64,000 bases of DNA from Acheta domesticus (GCA_031308135.1 JAHLJT010009436.1:137460950-137524949); one strand, 5' to 3'; counted from the stretch's first letter, positions 12,240 through 23,159 are shown. Numbers and translations: made by a program. Notes: generated by a model not told the origin, from the sequence alone.

Positions 12240-12494
12240 GACGTGATGTAGTCTGCGGACGAGCGAACAGGGATCCCAGGGAAGGCGCGCGGCCATCGCG
12301 GTGCCAGTGATGGTGCACAATAAAGCAAGCTGCGAAGAGATACGCGCCATAAAGCAGCTGTTCCAGATGGCCCGAGCAGCCTGCACGCGGGCGAGGCCCG
12401 CTCCGCCCAAAGAGGCGGCCCGCGTGGGAGCGGTCACGGACGCCACGGAGAAATATGAAAGCCAAGCACGACGGATGGAACCTTAGGACGGCGC
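12240..12494. other. GC-rich island, left half (split by hAT insertion)
   Basis: This CpG-rich segment continues on the far side of the hAT-type element at 13012-13145. An open frame runs on the plus strand from about 12247 to its stop at 12483 and would encode about 79 residues, rich in Arg and Ala at its end. A minus-strand frame overlaps it. Neither resembles a family I know. The plus-strand stop lies before the insertion, so the transposon does not interrupt that frame. Confidence 0.5.
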
Positions 12495-12502
12495 CACACA
12501 TG

Positions 12503-13003
12503 CAGTGGCGTAGCTTCAGTTGGTGTCACCTGGGGCAAAGCTACTTGTGTCAACCCTCCCCCCTCATAAATTAAGTATAAAAATATTTATTGCTGCATAA
12601 TTGTACATTATTTTATTAAAAATACAAACATATTTGCATATGTTAGTTATTTATAATATATTAAAAACTCTATGTAATTAAGAATAATTGCAATATAATT
12701 TTTAAATAAGTAATGTTTCATTTTAAAATATTTATCAACAAGTGTATGTTATTTATAAAACCTCTTTACGAAATTTTAAGGCAGCAAACTTATTTATAAC
12801 TTCATTAAAATCTATGCTTATTGCAATGTCATTTTCTATTAACAATAGAGCCAAATCAGCTAGTCTTGATTAATATATACATTTTTAAGTAAATTATTTA
12901 AATTATATAATTCCAACTATCAAATATTTTAATTGGTGTCACCCCTAGAATGGTGTCACCCGGGGCGCGCCGCCCCCCCCCTGCCCCGCCCCTAACGCCA
13001 CTG
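12503..13003. mobile_element. Non-autonomous hAT-type element, 501 bp, with 8-bp target duplication
   Basis: The left end reads CAGTGGCGTAGC and the right end, read inward, CAGTGGCGTTAG, so the terminal inverted repeats share CAGTGGCGT. The element is flanked by cacacatg (12495-12502) and tacacatg (13004-13011), an 8-base duplication with one mismatch, as hAT transposases make. GGTGTCACC words recur just inside both ends (12521, 12953). The interior is AT-rich and noncoding, so this is a MITE-like derivative that needs a transposase from elsewhere. It sits inside a GC-rich island. Confidence 0.88.
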
Positions 13004-13011
13004 TACACATG

Positions 13012-13145
13012 CGGCATTCGACAAGTACCACACGGCCGCTGGCAGAATCCCCGATTATTCCAAGTGCTCGGCGAATATCCGCTCGCTTTGTTGGGCTACA
13101 AAAGACAAACCTGCTGCGAACGCCGAAAGTTTGGCGCTCGGTAAA
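13012..13145. other. GC-rich island, right half
   Basis: This continues the sequence interrupted at 12494. Before the insertion the two halves would have been joined at a single ACACATG. Confidence 0.5.
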
Positions 13146-13620
13146 GAGCTAACCATCTATCCCATTAGGCTACTTGAGATTATGCAGAAGTAGAGCGTAT
13201 AAAAACCTTCAAGGTTTGGTTTCTCTTTTGAGGCGTAGGTGATAGTGAAGTCCGGCGGTGACTCTTGGGTGCAACAACCAGCTGATGCTATGCGAATGGC
13301 GGGCTAAGCGTGTGATACAATCGACTGGAAGAACATCAACTGACACCGATATCAGTCGCGTGGTGATATTACATTAAACGACGGAGGGAAAATTTCTTAG
13401 CGGCAGCCAACGGATGTGAACGATGTGCAACGGTCAGTCAAAATTTTAGCGCAAGGAAAGGATTGTTTCTGCTCTAGGTATGCATCCGTCCTGAAGAAGG
13501 GGTAATATCAAAATGTAGCCGAAACTTTGCAACACTTATTACGACGCGGCGTCCCTAGGTCTATAAGGCTTTATCAACTTCGGCCGAGGAACCTCACACA
13601 TACACAAGCATACCGCATAT
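13146..13620. repeat. Probable dispersed repeat with A-box-like and CCTGAAGAAG..CCGAAAC motifs
   Basis: On the minus strand near 13165 the sequence TAGCCTAATGGG resembles a pol III A box. Around 13492-13533 the plus strand reads CCTGAAGAAG, a short spacer, then GCCGAAAC, a motif I associate with 3' ends of some retroelements. A hammerhead core would look similar, but no convincing stem closes it here. No coding sequence remains. The identification is tentative. Confidence 0.35.
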
Positions 13621-14900
13621 GTGGATGGTTTTCATCACCATGTAAAAGTAAGAAGTGTATTTTCTAATTTTATAAGTGATTAAAACAAAACTCATAAAAA
13701 ATGTTATTCTGACTCCAGATATTTGGGGTAAGATGTTGCTGATTAGGAAAATGATTCATAAAAATCGCCGAAAACACATTCATCGCTTCCCTCTCAGTCT
13801 GCCAAAAACGAAATCTACTCGCTATGCAAATCAAGCTGTTGCGTAAGTGCAAGAGATTTCTGTATTGTCGATGTTGATGTCTTTAGATCTTGTGAAAAGT
13901 CTTTCTATGTTTACGTGTCAGCAAGCATAGGCAGAGTAGGATTTACACACCAAGTTCCATCCTACCGGGTGAGACCGGCAGGTCGAACACATCAATATTT
14001 CTTTTACTAAACAACAATTTTTTAAAAATTTTAATTATTTACTCGTCACCAGTTACGATGTCTAGATTTCGAGCGTACTAGAAATAATTGAAAGCGTACT
14101 GTAGCATGCACTTTTTATACAAATGATCAGTATTTTATTTCTTGGAGAAACGAGTTCCAGGCTAAATTCGAACTAGAAATATACGGCATCGAAAATGGGA
14201 ATTGCGAGAGATGTGTAGTGACGAGAGATGCAACTGGTCAAGTTTTATACAACTAAAGTACTATATTCAATTCAAATGTTTGCCTCATTCGCTCAGTACA
14301 AAGCATGCAGTTTAAAAAGTAGCAGTCCACGCAGCACTAGAAATTACGTGCGGTGTCATTCACACGCATGTGCATATGAGGTTCTCTCACGATTATTATT
14401 ATCTCTTCCACGAACTGAATTGTCACAAGTAGGATGCTTGCAGTTCCCATTAAAACATTGCAAACAACTTCGTTTCACGATTGTAATAATATAACAGTAC
14501 TCTTTAAGTATTTACGTTTTGTCGTTATCAGAAACGGAAAAGAAAACAGCCTCTCGAAATAACATTCAAAGGAATGGATTTTTTAAAATTCATTAAAAAT
14601 AAATGATTTGTGAATGTACGTTTGGGGAAGTCGAACAAACATTTTTGTACCGAAGACGAAATAAGACTTCGGCATTTGATATAAATGTCTCATTTAAATA
14701 AGTTTGTTTGGAATAACCAAAGAGACGCTTCATGTATGTAAAAGTTGAGCTGCGCCCAAATTAATATTTGCAAATTGTGATGTTTTCTCAAATGAGCGGA
14801 ATATTAATGATTTAGTAAAGTGCTTGTTCTATCTTTAGAACATAGCATCCGCATTCCCGGATGTAGTGCATTTGCCCTCCCTCAGAGGAAGATTCTCTAG
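13620..14900. other. AT-rich DNA, nothing recognised
   Basis: No gene, terminus or tandem array could be supported. The open frames are short and domain-free. Confidence 0.45.
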
Positions 14901-14929
14901 GGAATGCTGTGTGATGGACTGCGGTGGGA

Positions 14930-15900
14930 CTGTGCCGTGTTCTTCCCACAGCGGCCTCCCCTCCTCCCCTCCCTCCCCTCAAAACCTATCGAGCCAGTGC
15001 ACACGACCACCTCCCCGGGGGCACCTCCGAGAGGCAGCCCGACCGCGCGGCGGGCGCTGCTCTGGCTGAGCACTGATGCGCGTCGCGTCGCGTCGCTCTG
15101 CAGCCCCCCCCGCCCTGCCGCGCCCCGCTGCGCCCCGCCACACCCCGCCGTGCTCGGCTTCGCCCTGCCTCTGCGCCCGGCCTCGCCCGTACGCTCAACC
15201 CGGACTCCACGTCCCGCCACACTCACATGCGCCGCTTCGCTCCTCCCCCCGCCCAGTCCACCCCATCCACTCCGCCCCGTAATTCACAGCCCCGCCCCCA
15301 CCCCGTCCCCGTCCCACCACCGACCAGCCCTCGCCCGCCCCGCCCCGTCACCGCCCCGCCCCCGACCCGCCCCCGACCCGCCCCCGACCCGCCCCCGACC
15401 CGCCCCCGACCCGCCCCCGACCCGCCCCCGACCCGCCCCGACCCGCCCCCGACCCGCCCCCGACCCGCCCCATCACAATCAGCTCCTCTCCCCCCGTCGT
15501 CCTGCCCGCCCCTCCCGCCAGCGTCGACCTCACCACCGGCCTCGCTTCCGTCTCCACCTGCCGTGTCTCCGCATCGCCCTCGCCGTCTCTCTCGCAACTG
15601 ACAGCCCTGTCAGAGGCCCCGTTCCGCTGCCACCCACCGCCTCCGCCGTCTCCCCTTTGCAGTCCCCGCTACCCAATCACAGCCCTCCACCTCCGCCGTC
15701 CTACCTCACCGCGCCGGCTCCTACAGCTCAAGCAATGTCGACTTTCCCGCTGTCACCATCTTCATGGCACCTGTCTTCAGCCTCTGCCGCTGCTGCAGTC
15801 GTTTCTGACAAAACCACAAACCGCCGTCGGCGCCTTCGTAATTGCGTGGGAACCAACACTGCCGCTATCCCATCGCTCTCGTCTCATCGGTAAACCTGAC
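14930..15900. other. C-rich CpG island with nested 11-bp array
   Basis: The plus strand is overwhelmingly C-rich from about 14950 to 15720. The 329-codon plus-strand frame at 14904-15893 is almost entirely Pro/Arg/Ser and is matched by open frames in the other phases and strand, so I treat it as compositional. The unit array is listed separately. Confidence 0.75.
15361..15475. repeat. 11-bp minisatellite CCCGACCCGCC, about 10 copies
   Basis: Perfect or near-perfect 11-base units run through this block, with one shortened unit near 15431-15441. The opposite strand has closely spaced G runs and could form G-quadruplexes. The period of 11 is not a multiple of three, so the array encodes a different peptide in each successive copy, which argues against a protein-coding role. 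Confidence 0.95.
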
Positions 15901-16740
15901 AGGGTCACTGTAGCTAGCACTCTCATCAACGCGTCATAACTTTCGCCAGCGAGCCCACACTATCGAAACCATTGCTTCCGCCTTAACTACTATCTCTCGA
16001 GTATTCCTCGAACATCGCACTCTTCGTTATCACAACTATAAATTCCATGGCTACCACGAAGTTTGCCGCGTTTACCTTTGCACATGAGCTGCTATTCCAA
16101 CAAACATCACCTCTGCGCTACACCCTCACTGCATCTTCAGCCTCTCACCATCGTTGTCCCTTCCGCTAGCACTATGATAAAATTCCATGAACCGACGTGA
16201 ACGACATCACTGGTGGTATCATAGCTGCTATAACGGTCGATTCCTTCACCAAACTGTCTGTTGAGTCTTCTGTACTATGTAGCATACTCACACACGAACA
16301 CAACTGTAATAGCAATCACCTCCACCGCCACCGAAAAGATATGACTCCATTTTTTCCACCGTTTCTGCTCCCACAGCTACTACGAATTACCACACTGCGT
16401 TCTTAATTGCAACCAACATTCTCACTCCGCCAATGCCTTTTCCCATTGTCTGATTAATAATAAAATAGTTAATTAGAACGAACCGCAATGGCTATGATCA
16501 AAACTTCATATTTTCCTTCATGGCGATCGAGAATATTTGACAATAGGAGTAATGCCATGAATGAAGAGAGATCGTCGTCTACAACTCTCACATTAGCCAC
16601 GTGCTAATAAAACCACACCAAAACCATTTACATGGTTCACAGTTCATGAAGATGAGCTCATGAAGAACAGGTCGTACATATACTACATTTTCTGAAATTG
16701 CTTTAACTTGTAAACATGAGAGAGATGAGACGCATGGTCA
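15900..16740. other. Intermediate-GC flank, nothing recognised
   Basis: The sequence grades from the C-rich island into AT-rich DNA, with scattered CCACC and CATCAC words resembling degenerate triplet repeats. No gene is supported. Confidence 0.4.
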
Positions 16741-16744
16741 CCAC

Positions 16745-16950
16745 CTCATCATGCGAGCATCCTTCGCCGCCTCATTTCCCACCACCATCGGCCTCATTGC
16801 CGTGGCGGTTGGCGCCGCCATGACACGTCAGGTTTGCCTCCGCCCTCGCTATCCCCTCCGCCGCGCTGCTGTCCCTGAGCGCTGGGCGGAGCCGCCATAG
16901 GTCACGGACGCCCAAGTGACGCGATGCAAATAAGGCCGGAACGGTAGCTC
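16745..16950. promoter_or_regulatory. Small GC pocket with an octamer motif
   Basis: A CpG-rich pocket of about 200 bases carries ATGCAAAT at 16924-16931, the POU-factor octamer. It could be a small promoter or enhancer. No TATA box, splice site or adjacent frame supports a gene, and an 8-base match is expected by chance at this scale, so confidence is low. Confidence 0.25.
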
Positions 16951-18994
16951 ACAGTGGACACCGGAAGCAAGGGTCTCGAGCGCAGCGGGGACATTCCAGT
17001 CCCGCCTCACGTTGTTGCGGGTGCTTCATGGTTGGGAAGTTCATGCAACTGCGTGTTTGTTCGTTAACGGGCATATCTATTTGAATCATAACATTTGTAA
17101 TTTTCGTTGCAAAATATTTAATCTGAGATAGTAAGCTGTTTGTATTCAATACACATTTTACAGTTTGGGGTCGTAGAAATGTATTTATTTGCGAATTTTT
17201 CAAGTTTTTGACTAAAGAAACCTTTTTACAGTGATACAAAGCATAAAGCTTATTGATGATGTAAACAGACGTGTACAAAGACTTTTACAAGGCTGACGGA
17301 AAAGTCCAGCGACGTAAAGTTCGTTCAGGTATTGAATAAACATTGAATTGGTAAATAATGAAACCGGAAGATAATTCTCAAATAAGAAAATACCTAGCTT
17401 TCAGAGAATGTATTTGTCAAAATTCAAATATGCACACATTATATCATGCAATGTGGAATGGTCCTCTTCAAAATACACAATGATAGGAGACGCTCCCGAA
17501 GAACAGAAAATCTTAACAAAATGTTTATGATACATTTTGTTGTTAATTCAAAATAACATGTTTAGAAGTAATCAGCTTTTAATTTGCTTACACTGTCTTT
17601 TTTAGGTGGAAAAACGATGTGAATATTATTGCAAAATACAAGTTTTTGTAACCAAAAGCTGCATATTTTAAAAGTTTTTGTGCATTTTGCAACGTTTCTT
17701 CTGGGATATATGACTGCACATTTGTAAGCTAAAAGTTTGCACACATTTTTTGAGGAAGGATGAAAAAGGAGAAAGGTGCGGACTAATTGCGATTTAAATA
17801 TACACTGATTCACAAATATTGTTTTAATTTTTAAGATTCAGAAATATTTTATCCATCTGTTATGAAACTGAGTATTGCCTTGAAAATAGTGAAGTAGGCT
17901 TCGTTTGGCGAAATTCATTTTTTTAGTTCCCTCTTGTGTCGACGAAAACAGTTGACAAAGCGGAACAATCCCGGTACAGTATTTGAGTAACTGCGAGTGA
18001 GCGCGTTTGCGGATCCGTCACTCACACTTAGAGACACAAGTGACACACCACCAATCGAGACACAAGAGCTGTAATTCGACGAGCCTCGGTCTTCTGGTGG
18101 GGAACTGATAATTTGTTTTCCGAACCGACAAGAAGATTATAAGAAATTTCCAAAAACATGTTTCATCGCTGCTATCTTACAGGGTATACGGAGAATTAAA
18201 CCTACGCCACTTAAATAGATCTATGCAGGTGACATTGATTAAATACCAGTCATATTTGGTCCACAATGCGACAATGTTCGACAATGTTCGACAATGTTTG
18301 TATAAGATGCTGCTTTGAACATTAAATAAGTGTTTCGTAATACTTGTTTAACGTTGGCAATTCGTTTATAATAATAAATTTTCAAATACCTACGTACAGT
18401 ATCACCTTGTAACATGTTAAACCTGAAGAACGCCAAGAGAACACGCCAAGTGAACTATGAGTAATGTTAGAGCGGAAGCACATGCGTATTCGACTTCACA
18501 CATTATTTTACATTCTTATGGGTGCAAATACGAGGGAAGAATCATATGTAATTGTAGAAGGTTTTGCCACAGAATTTTCGGAACTAATTGAGAATGATCT
18601 TATGATAGTATTTGAGAATACAGCTGAAGAATAACTTACAGGTGATCTTTTATTTGTATTTTTGTGAATATTATCAAAAAGGTACAAAATGTAGCTGTAC
18701 TAAATTCTAACTACTCGCATCATTCATAGCCGCAAGTATTTTTTACGGCGATTAAAAATTTGAAATTGCAATATTTTCAGTTCATTTCCCGTATTGAGGT
18801 ATCATGCAAGGTCATTCAGAGTTGGGAATTTTTGGACGGGAGTATAACATTATCAGCCACTACGATTCATTGATAGTCCAATGCCACACAATGTAAGAAC
18901 TTATTTGAAGCTATGCTTTACATAAAGAAATTTTCATCACACGAAAAACTTTTAGAACAGTTTACAGCGTCACCGACGCCACATTCAGCTAGTA
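16950..18994. other. AT-rich DNA with a short 10-bp array
   Basis: No gene is supported. At 18261-18300 a 10-base word (ACAATGTTCG) is repeated about four times with few changes. The 8 bases at 18987-18994 are the left target duplication of the hAT composite. Confidence 0.5.
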
Positions 18995-19260
18995 CAGGGC
19001 CGCTCAACCATTTGCTCCGAGGAGGAGCAGTCGGTTGCTCTCTCCTCTTCCGCCGCAGAAAGAGCAAATGACGTCATCAAATATCGATCGGTGGCGTGTG
19101 GCACAGTGGGTCGCGTCGTATTTCTACGGGGTATTTTACGTTGTTCGGAATGAAAAAGTCTCACTGCTCTGGGAAAGGATATTACGACAGAAAAAAAACA
19201 GTAAAATACTTTTGTAACATTTATTGGAACAGTTACTAGATATAAACATATTAGTGTGAT

Positions 19261-19480
19261 TTGGAAATTAAAAACACGACAATTTGCAATGCAGCATGGG
19301 AAGAAACGTATCTTTTTGCAGATTGCGCCGGCAATGCCAAATGTTTAGTTGCAAAACAAGTGCTCAATTACATAAAGAAATTTAATAGCGGTGACATTAC
19401 ACAGTTTATCATGCTGCTGAATATGAAAAGTATTATAAAGGTTGCACAAAAAATATTATTAAATAAACTAGTAATAAAAA
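19261..19480 (+). pseudogene. hAT transposase N-terminal BED-type zinc finger remnant (left arm)
   Basis: The frame reads W-E-E-T-Y-L-F-A-D, then A-K-C-L-V, then K-K-F-N, as in BED-finger hAT transposases where a C-L-x-C pair follows Y-L-F. The second cysteine position is altered to alanine here. A frameshift after K-K-F-N moves the histidine pair (H-Y-T-V-Y-H) into another frame. The same protein segment, in opposite orientation, is found at 19911-20100. It is a fragment, non-functional as it stands. Confidence 0.65.
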
Positions 19481-19559
19481 TACTAAAAGTAAAGGAAATT
19501 AACATAAAAAATGAAGTTGATTGCAAAATCAAATACTCTACTTACATCTTTTAAATATT

Positions 19560-19749
19560 TTTTTCGCAATATACTTTCTATATTTGGAAGAGATGGCATG
19601 GTGCTATTGAGCCGTAACATGCATTTCCGATTGTGATCAGTAATTGTACTTCTCATTCGAGATTTACAGATTTTCAAAGAAGCAAAAAATTGCTCACAGT
19701 TGTATGTTGATCCAAACGTACTTAACAATCGAGGAGTATTCCGATGCAA
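19560..19749 (-). pseudogene. hAT transposase C-terminal dimerisation-region remnant
   Basis: The minus-strand frame reads F-G-S-T-Y-N-C-E-Q-F-F, then K-S-R-M-R-S-T-I-T-D, then L-P-N-I-E-S-I-L. These match in order the hAT C-terminal dimerisation region, where S-T-Y-x-C-E-x-x-F-S is followed by R-S-x-L-T-D. Only about 160 bases separate this from the zinc-finger remnant on the same strand at 19911-20100, so the catalytic middle of the protein has been deleted. Confidence 0.75.
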
Positions 19750-19910
19750 TTTTGGAAAACGGTTTTGTAGGAAGTTCTTTTCCTAAATGCTTACGTTGTA
19801 GTATCGGTATGCAATGAAATTAAATTCTTTTGTATTGTGTTATTTTACAGCCAAAAACAACATAAGAACATCAAAATACATCCAAAACTTAGGCATTGTT
19901 TTTCAGAACA

Positions 19911-20100
19911 CTGAAAATTTTCTTTTGTTCTTCTTCAGCGTACTTGTCATTTTCATCAGCATGATTTAATGTATAATGTCGTTGAAAATTAAACTTCTTT
20001 ACGTGAAATCCTTTATGTCAACTAAACATTTGGCATAGCTGCCGTAGTCGGCGAAAAGATACTTTTCTTCCCATACTGCATTGAAAATTGTCGGTGTAGG
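19911..20100 (-). pseudogene. hAT transposase N-terminal BED-type zinc finger remnant (right arm)
   Basis: The minus strand reads W-E-E-K-Y-L-F-A-D, then A-K-C-L-V, then a frameshift, then K-F-N-F-Q-R-H-Y-T-L-N-H. The histidine pair of the finger is intact in its frame. This arm is in the same orientation as the C-terminal remnant, so it is the N-terminus of the minus-strand transposase relic. Its mirror copy lies at 19261-19480 on the plus strand. Confidence 0.65.
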
Positions 20101-20278
20101 TGCTCTTGTCTGTGAAGTGCTCGCGTGGACTTCCATGTTTCCGTGACTGGAGTTACCGGGACACTGTATCAGAAGTTATCGCCAGGCGCGCAACGCTCGG
20201 GCTACGGTGTCCCGCTCTCGGCTGACAACACTGCTCCGCGCTGCCGATTTGCTCTGCTTGAGCGGCCCTGAGCTAGTA

Positions 20279-20752
20279 TTACTCGTTCACTTTACATTTG
20301 CAGACGGCAGAATTAGGAACTAATGTTGTTTTGAAAGTGAAGGCCCGAACACAACCGAGAATACACCAATGGTCCCGATGTCAATCCGCATCTGACCAAT
20401 CAGCTGTCTCCGAAGGCAGCACAAGCGCTACGGACACAGCTCACGAATTATGTCTTTCTGACAGTAAGCTGGAGTCGTACCCTTAAATAATTAAGGTAAT
20501 ATTCAATAAAATAGATCACACCACTCGCTATTCACAACATTCACGTACAATATTTTTATTTCTTCTTTGCACTTATCTACTGCTTAGTGGTTATGTTCTT
20601 GCCCCGCCGGGGTTCTGTGTGCTATTCACCGCCATCTATATCGTATTAAACGGTCAGTATCTACTGCAGACGCGCGTTTCTCATTCAGTCGGCGGTGACT
20701 TCATGTAAACAGATCGCAGCGCTCCGTCTGCAAATGTAAAGTGAACGAGTAA
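20279..20752. mobile_element. 474-bp MITE with 29-bp perfect terminal inverted repeats and TA duplication
   Basis: The left end at 20279-20307 begins TTACTCGTTCACTTTACATT. The right end at 20724-20752 is its exact reverse complement over 29 bases. TA flanks both ends (20277-20278, 20753-20754), pointing to a Tc1/mariner-type or similar TA-targeting transposase. The interior is noncoding. The left TA is also the last two bases of the hAT composite's right target duplication, so the two elements abut. The perfect ends suggest a fairly young insertion. Confidence 0.88.
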
Positions 20753-20754
20753 TA

Positions 20755-21950
20755 CAAATATTTGTATATTATCCTAGGATTTACCGTCAGTTTTAACCCT
20801 GTGTTTAGTATTGAATTACTGAATTAGGAGATATTAATGGAACAAAACAAGAAGCAATTACTTATATGCCAAACGATTAATAGTGACTAGACATGAAAAC
20901 TGTAGAAGACATTTTCGTCGGACTCTCCAAAGAACTGGAAATAAATTTACATCCTAAGAACGTCTCTTTAGGCATTACTCGTCAGGTGGTACTGAGGACA
21001 CTGAAGATATTCAATAGAAAAGCACGATCGTTTTCATTAATATTTACATCCTTACTTAAGGACTTTCTTGGCTCCAAAATACCACCTAAGTGGGCAACTG
21101 AATAATAATGATCGAGGGATAAAACCCTATTATTGCCGATACAGATATAACTACTCTGCCTCGCCAAAAGGATATGCAATCAATTGTCGTATAAACAATG
21201 AAGAAGCAAATACACCGCTTAAAGTAGGTCATCTCTCGAAGAATCGATGCGTTCCGCTTTACTTCAGCAGCAGCCAATCGTAGTTTGGTCTGCAAAGCGT
21301 GGGCCGAACACAATAACCGCATCCTCGGGAACCAGAGGAAAGGAGAGGGGGGGACAATGTGGACATTGAGGAATGGAACGAGGTCGAGACGGAGTCGAGA
21401 ACGAGAATTGGGACAAAAGCGGCGATAGAACAGAGCGAAATCGGCGAAAGAACAGAGGAAAATTGCACCATCAAAATTCCTTGAGGAATACAATTTGATC
21501 TTAGTTTTTGCTGAACTACAAATTTAAACCTGACAAAAATGAACAACTTCTGACAAGTTACGTGATGCGCTGATGTAAGAGGAAGCCGTAAGAAATGGTT
21601 TGATAAAAAGAGAAAAATATTAGAAAAACACTGTATAGTGGAATTAAGACTCTAGTATTTCAATACATTCAGAAACAATGGCGGAAAAAAGCATACTTAC
21701 ACGGACACACAGGTTAAAACTAATTGGTTGATTTGTAGATAAGTTAGAAAGAGAAATAGCTGTGTGTAGTTTCTTCAAGTTTTTTTTCATCTCCATAAAA
21801 AATCAATCGAGAGTATAAACAGTGAATAAGCAGGTGATCTATTTCGGGCGGTGCACTTTCCGAGGCATCGATCCACACTGGTCACCCCATAGCTGCTGCC
21901 GGTGCATACCGGGGCCTCGCGAACAGCACTGCAGCGTCATGACGAACACA
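20755..21950. other. AT-rich DNA with a purine-rich patch near 21330-21460
   Basis: No gene is supported. The patch has GAACGAG and GGCGA words reminiscent of the purine-rich minisatellite at 5.5-6.5 kb, but without clear periodicity. Confidence 0.4.
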
Positions 21951-21959
21951 AGAACTGCA

Positions 21960-22900
21960 TCATCCCGAACGAGGACAGGGACGAGCGCGGCGAACGAGCG
22001 GTGGCGGTCAGCGACGAGAGGGGCGGGGTAGAAAACGGCGGCGGCAGCGGCGGCGCGTGGCGTTTACGACGCCCGCGCGGGTGCCGCGGCGCCACCGGCG
22101 CGGCGCCGGCGCCGTCGCCGCCGCCATCGCTTCCCTTTACGTTCGCTCACAGAGGAACGCAGCGGAACGGGACGGAGAGGCTGGTGTGGGACGTGAGGTG
22201 CGATGTGGGACGGGGCTGTTTGGGACGGGACGCGGCGGGATGCGACGAGACGGGACAGGGCAAGACGAGGCGGGGCGGGGTGAGGCAATGCGGAACAGGG
22301 CAGTAGAAGGCGGGGAGGGACAGGGGTGGAAGGGATGAAGCGAAGGTGGGGAGAGGCGGGACGGGCAAGGTACAGTGAAGCGGGGCGGGGAGAGAGGGGG
22401 GCGGAACTGTGTGACGGAACGGGAAGGGACTGAGGGGGGGATCAAGAGGGGGGAGGCGGGGCGGAACGGGCAAGGAAAGCGGAGCGGGGCAGAGCAGAGT
22501 GGAGCGGGGCGGTGCTGGGAAGAGCGGGCGGAACGAGGCGGAGCGGAGCGGGGCGGGGCGGGGCGGGGCGGGGCAGAGCTGGGCAGAGCGGGGCAGAGCG
22601 GGGCAGAGCGGGGCGCAGCGGGGCGCAGCGGGGCGCAGCGGGGCGCAGCGGGGCGCAGCGGGGCGCAGCGGGGCGCAGCGGGGCGCAGCGGGGGCGCAGC
22701 GGGGCGCAGCGGGGCGCAGCGGGGCGGAGCGACCCGGAGCGTGAGGTGCGGGGCGAGGCGGGTCGGGTCGGCGAAGAGCGCGCACCGAAACGCCGTCGAG
22801 CGTTTACGACGCCTTTATGAGGCAGCGTATTTAAGATTTACTTCCAGGGCGCCAATAACCCGCGACGCGGCGCGGCGCGCCGCTCCGTTCCGCGCCCACC
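21960..22900. other. G-rich CpG island
   Basis: The plus strand is strongly G-rich from about 22140 to 22790 and CpG-rich throughout. Frames of 90-230 codons on both strands are Gly/Arg/Ala- or Pro-rich and repetitive, so I treat them as compositional. The non-repetitive edges (21960-22110 and 22790-22990) are where a promoter would most likely lie. Confidence 0.75.
22571..22740 (+). repeat. 10-bp G-rich minisatellite, about 17 copies
   Basis: Units are GGGCAGAGCG in the first part and GGGCGCAGCG in the rest, with one inserted G near 22691 shifting the phase. Each unit carries a G run, so the array is a strong G-quadruplex candidate. Confidence 0.95.
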
Positions 22901-23114
22901 GCATTCGGCGTTACCGCCTCAGCCCCGTCCGCATTTCCTTCGTCGTTTTCACCTGGCTTCTTACCCGTGGTATTGCCGTCTTCAGGCCCTTCATCCATCG
23001 CGTCCTACCACCTTTCACAACGATCTCTTCTTCATCGTCGTCTACAACACATTTTTTCCTCTTTTAAAATCGTTTTTAAAAGAGCTTTCATTAGTTCATT
23101 TATCGTTAATAACA

Positions 23115-23115
23115 A

Positions 23116-23154
<39 letters not shown>
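23115..23154. repeat. (AAT)n microsatellite
   Basis: About 13 uninterrupted AAT triplets. Confidence 0.97.
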
Positions 23155-23159
23155 TCCAA

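Larger units (their letters stand above)
18995..20270. mobile_element. hAT composite element, 1,276 bp, with perfect 8-bp target duplication
   Basis: Both ends begin, read inward, with CAGGGCCGCTCAA. The element is flanked by identical copies of agctagta (18987-18994 and 20271-20278), the 8-base duplication typical of hAT elements. Inside lie relics of a BED-finger hAT transposase: an N-terminal zinc-finger segment on each arm in opposite orientations (19261-19480 plus, 19911-20100 minus) and a C-terminal dimerisation segment on the minus strand (19560-19749). The catalytic core is missing. The two arms therefore both look like the 5' part of one parent element, meeting as an inverted duplication. 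It cannot encode a transposase. Confidence 0.85.

Noticed and set aside
13492..13540. Hammerhead ribozyme core (CTGAAGA..GAAAC)
   Set aside because: The two core words are present, but the bases between them do not form a proper stem II and no closing stem I or III was found. It was kept only as a motif in a probable repeat.
14904..15893. 329-codon Pro/Arg/Ser-rich open frame
   Set aside because: It crosses an 11-bp array whose period changes the reading phase each unit, and all six frames are relatively free of stops there. This is composition, not a gene.
19069..19076. CRE (TGACGTCA) as a host regulatory site
   Set aside because: It lies inside the hAT composite, so it belongs to the transposon terminus rather than to a host promoter.
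22147..23067. Frames of 212 and 230 codons in the G-rich island
   Set aside because: They are built largely from the 10-bp unit and its flanks, with no domain, and the opposite strand is equally open.
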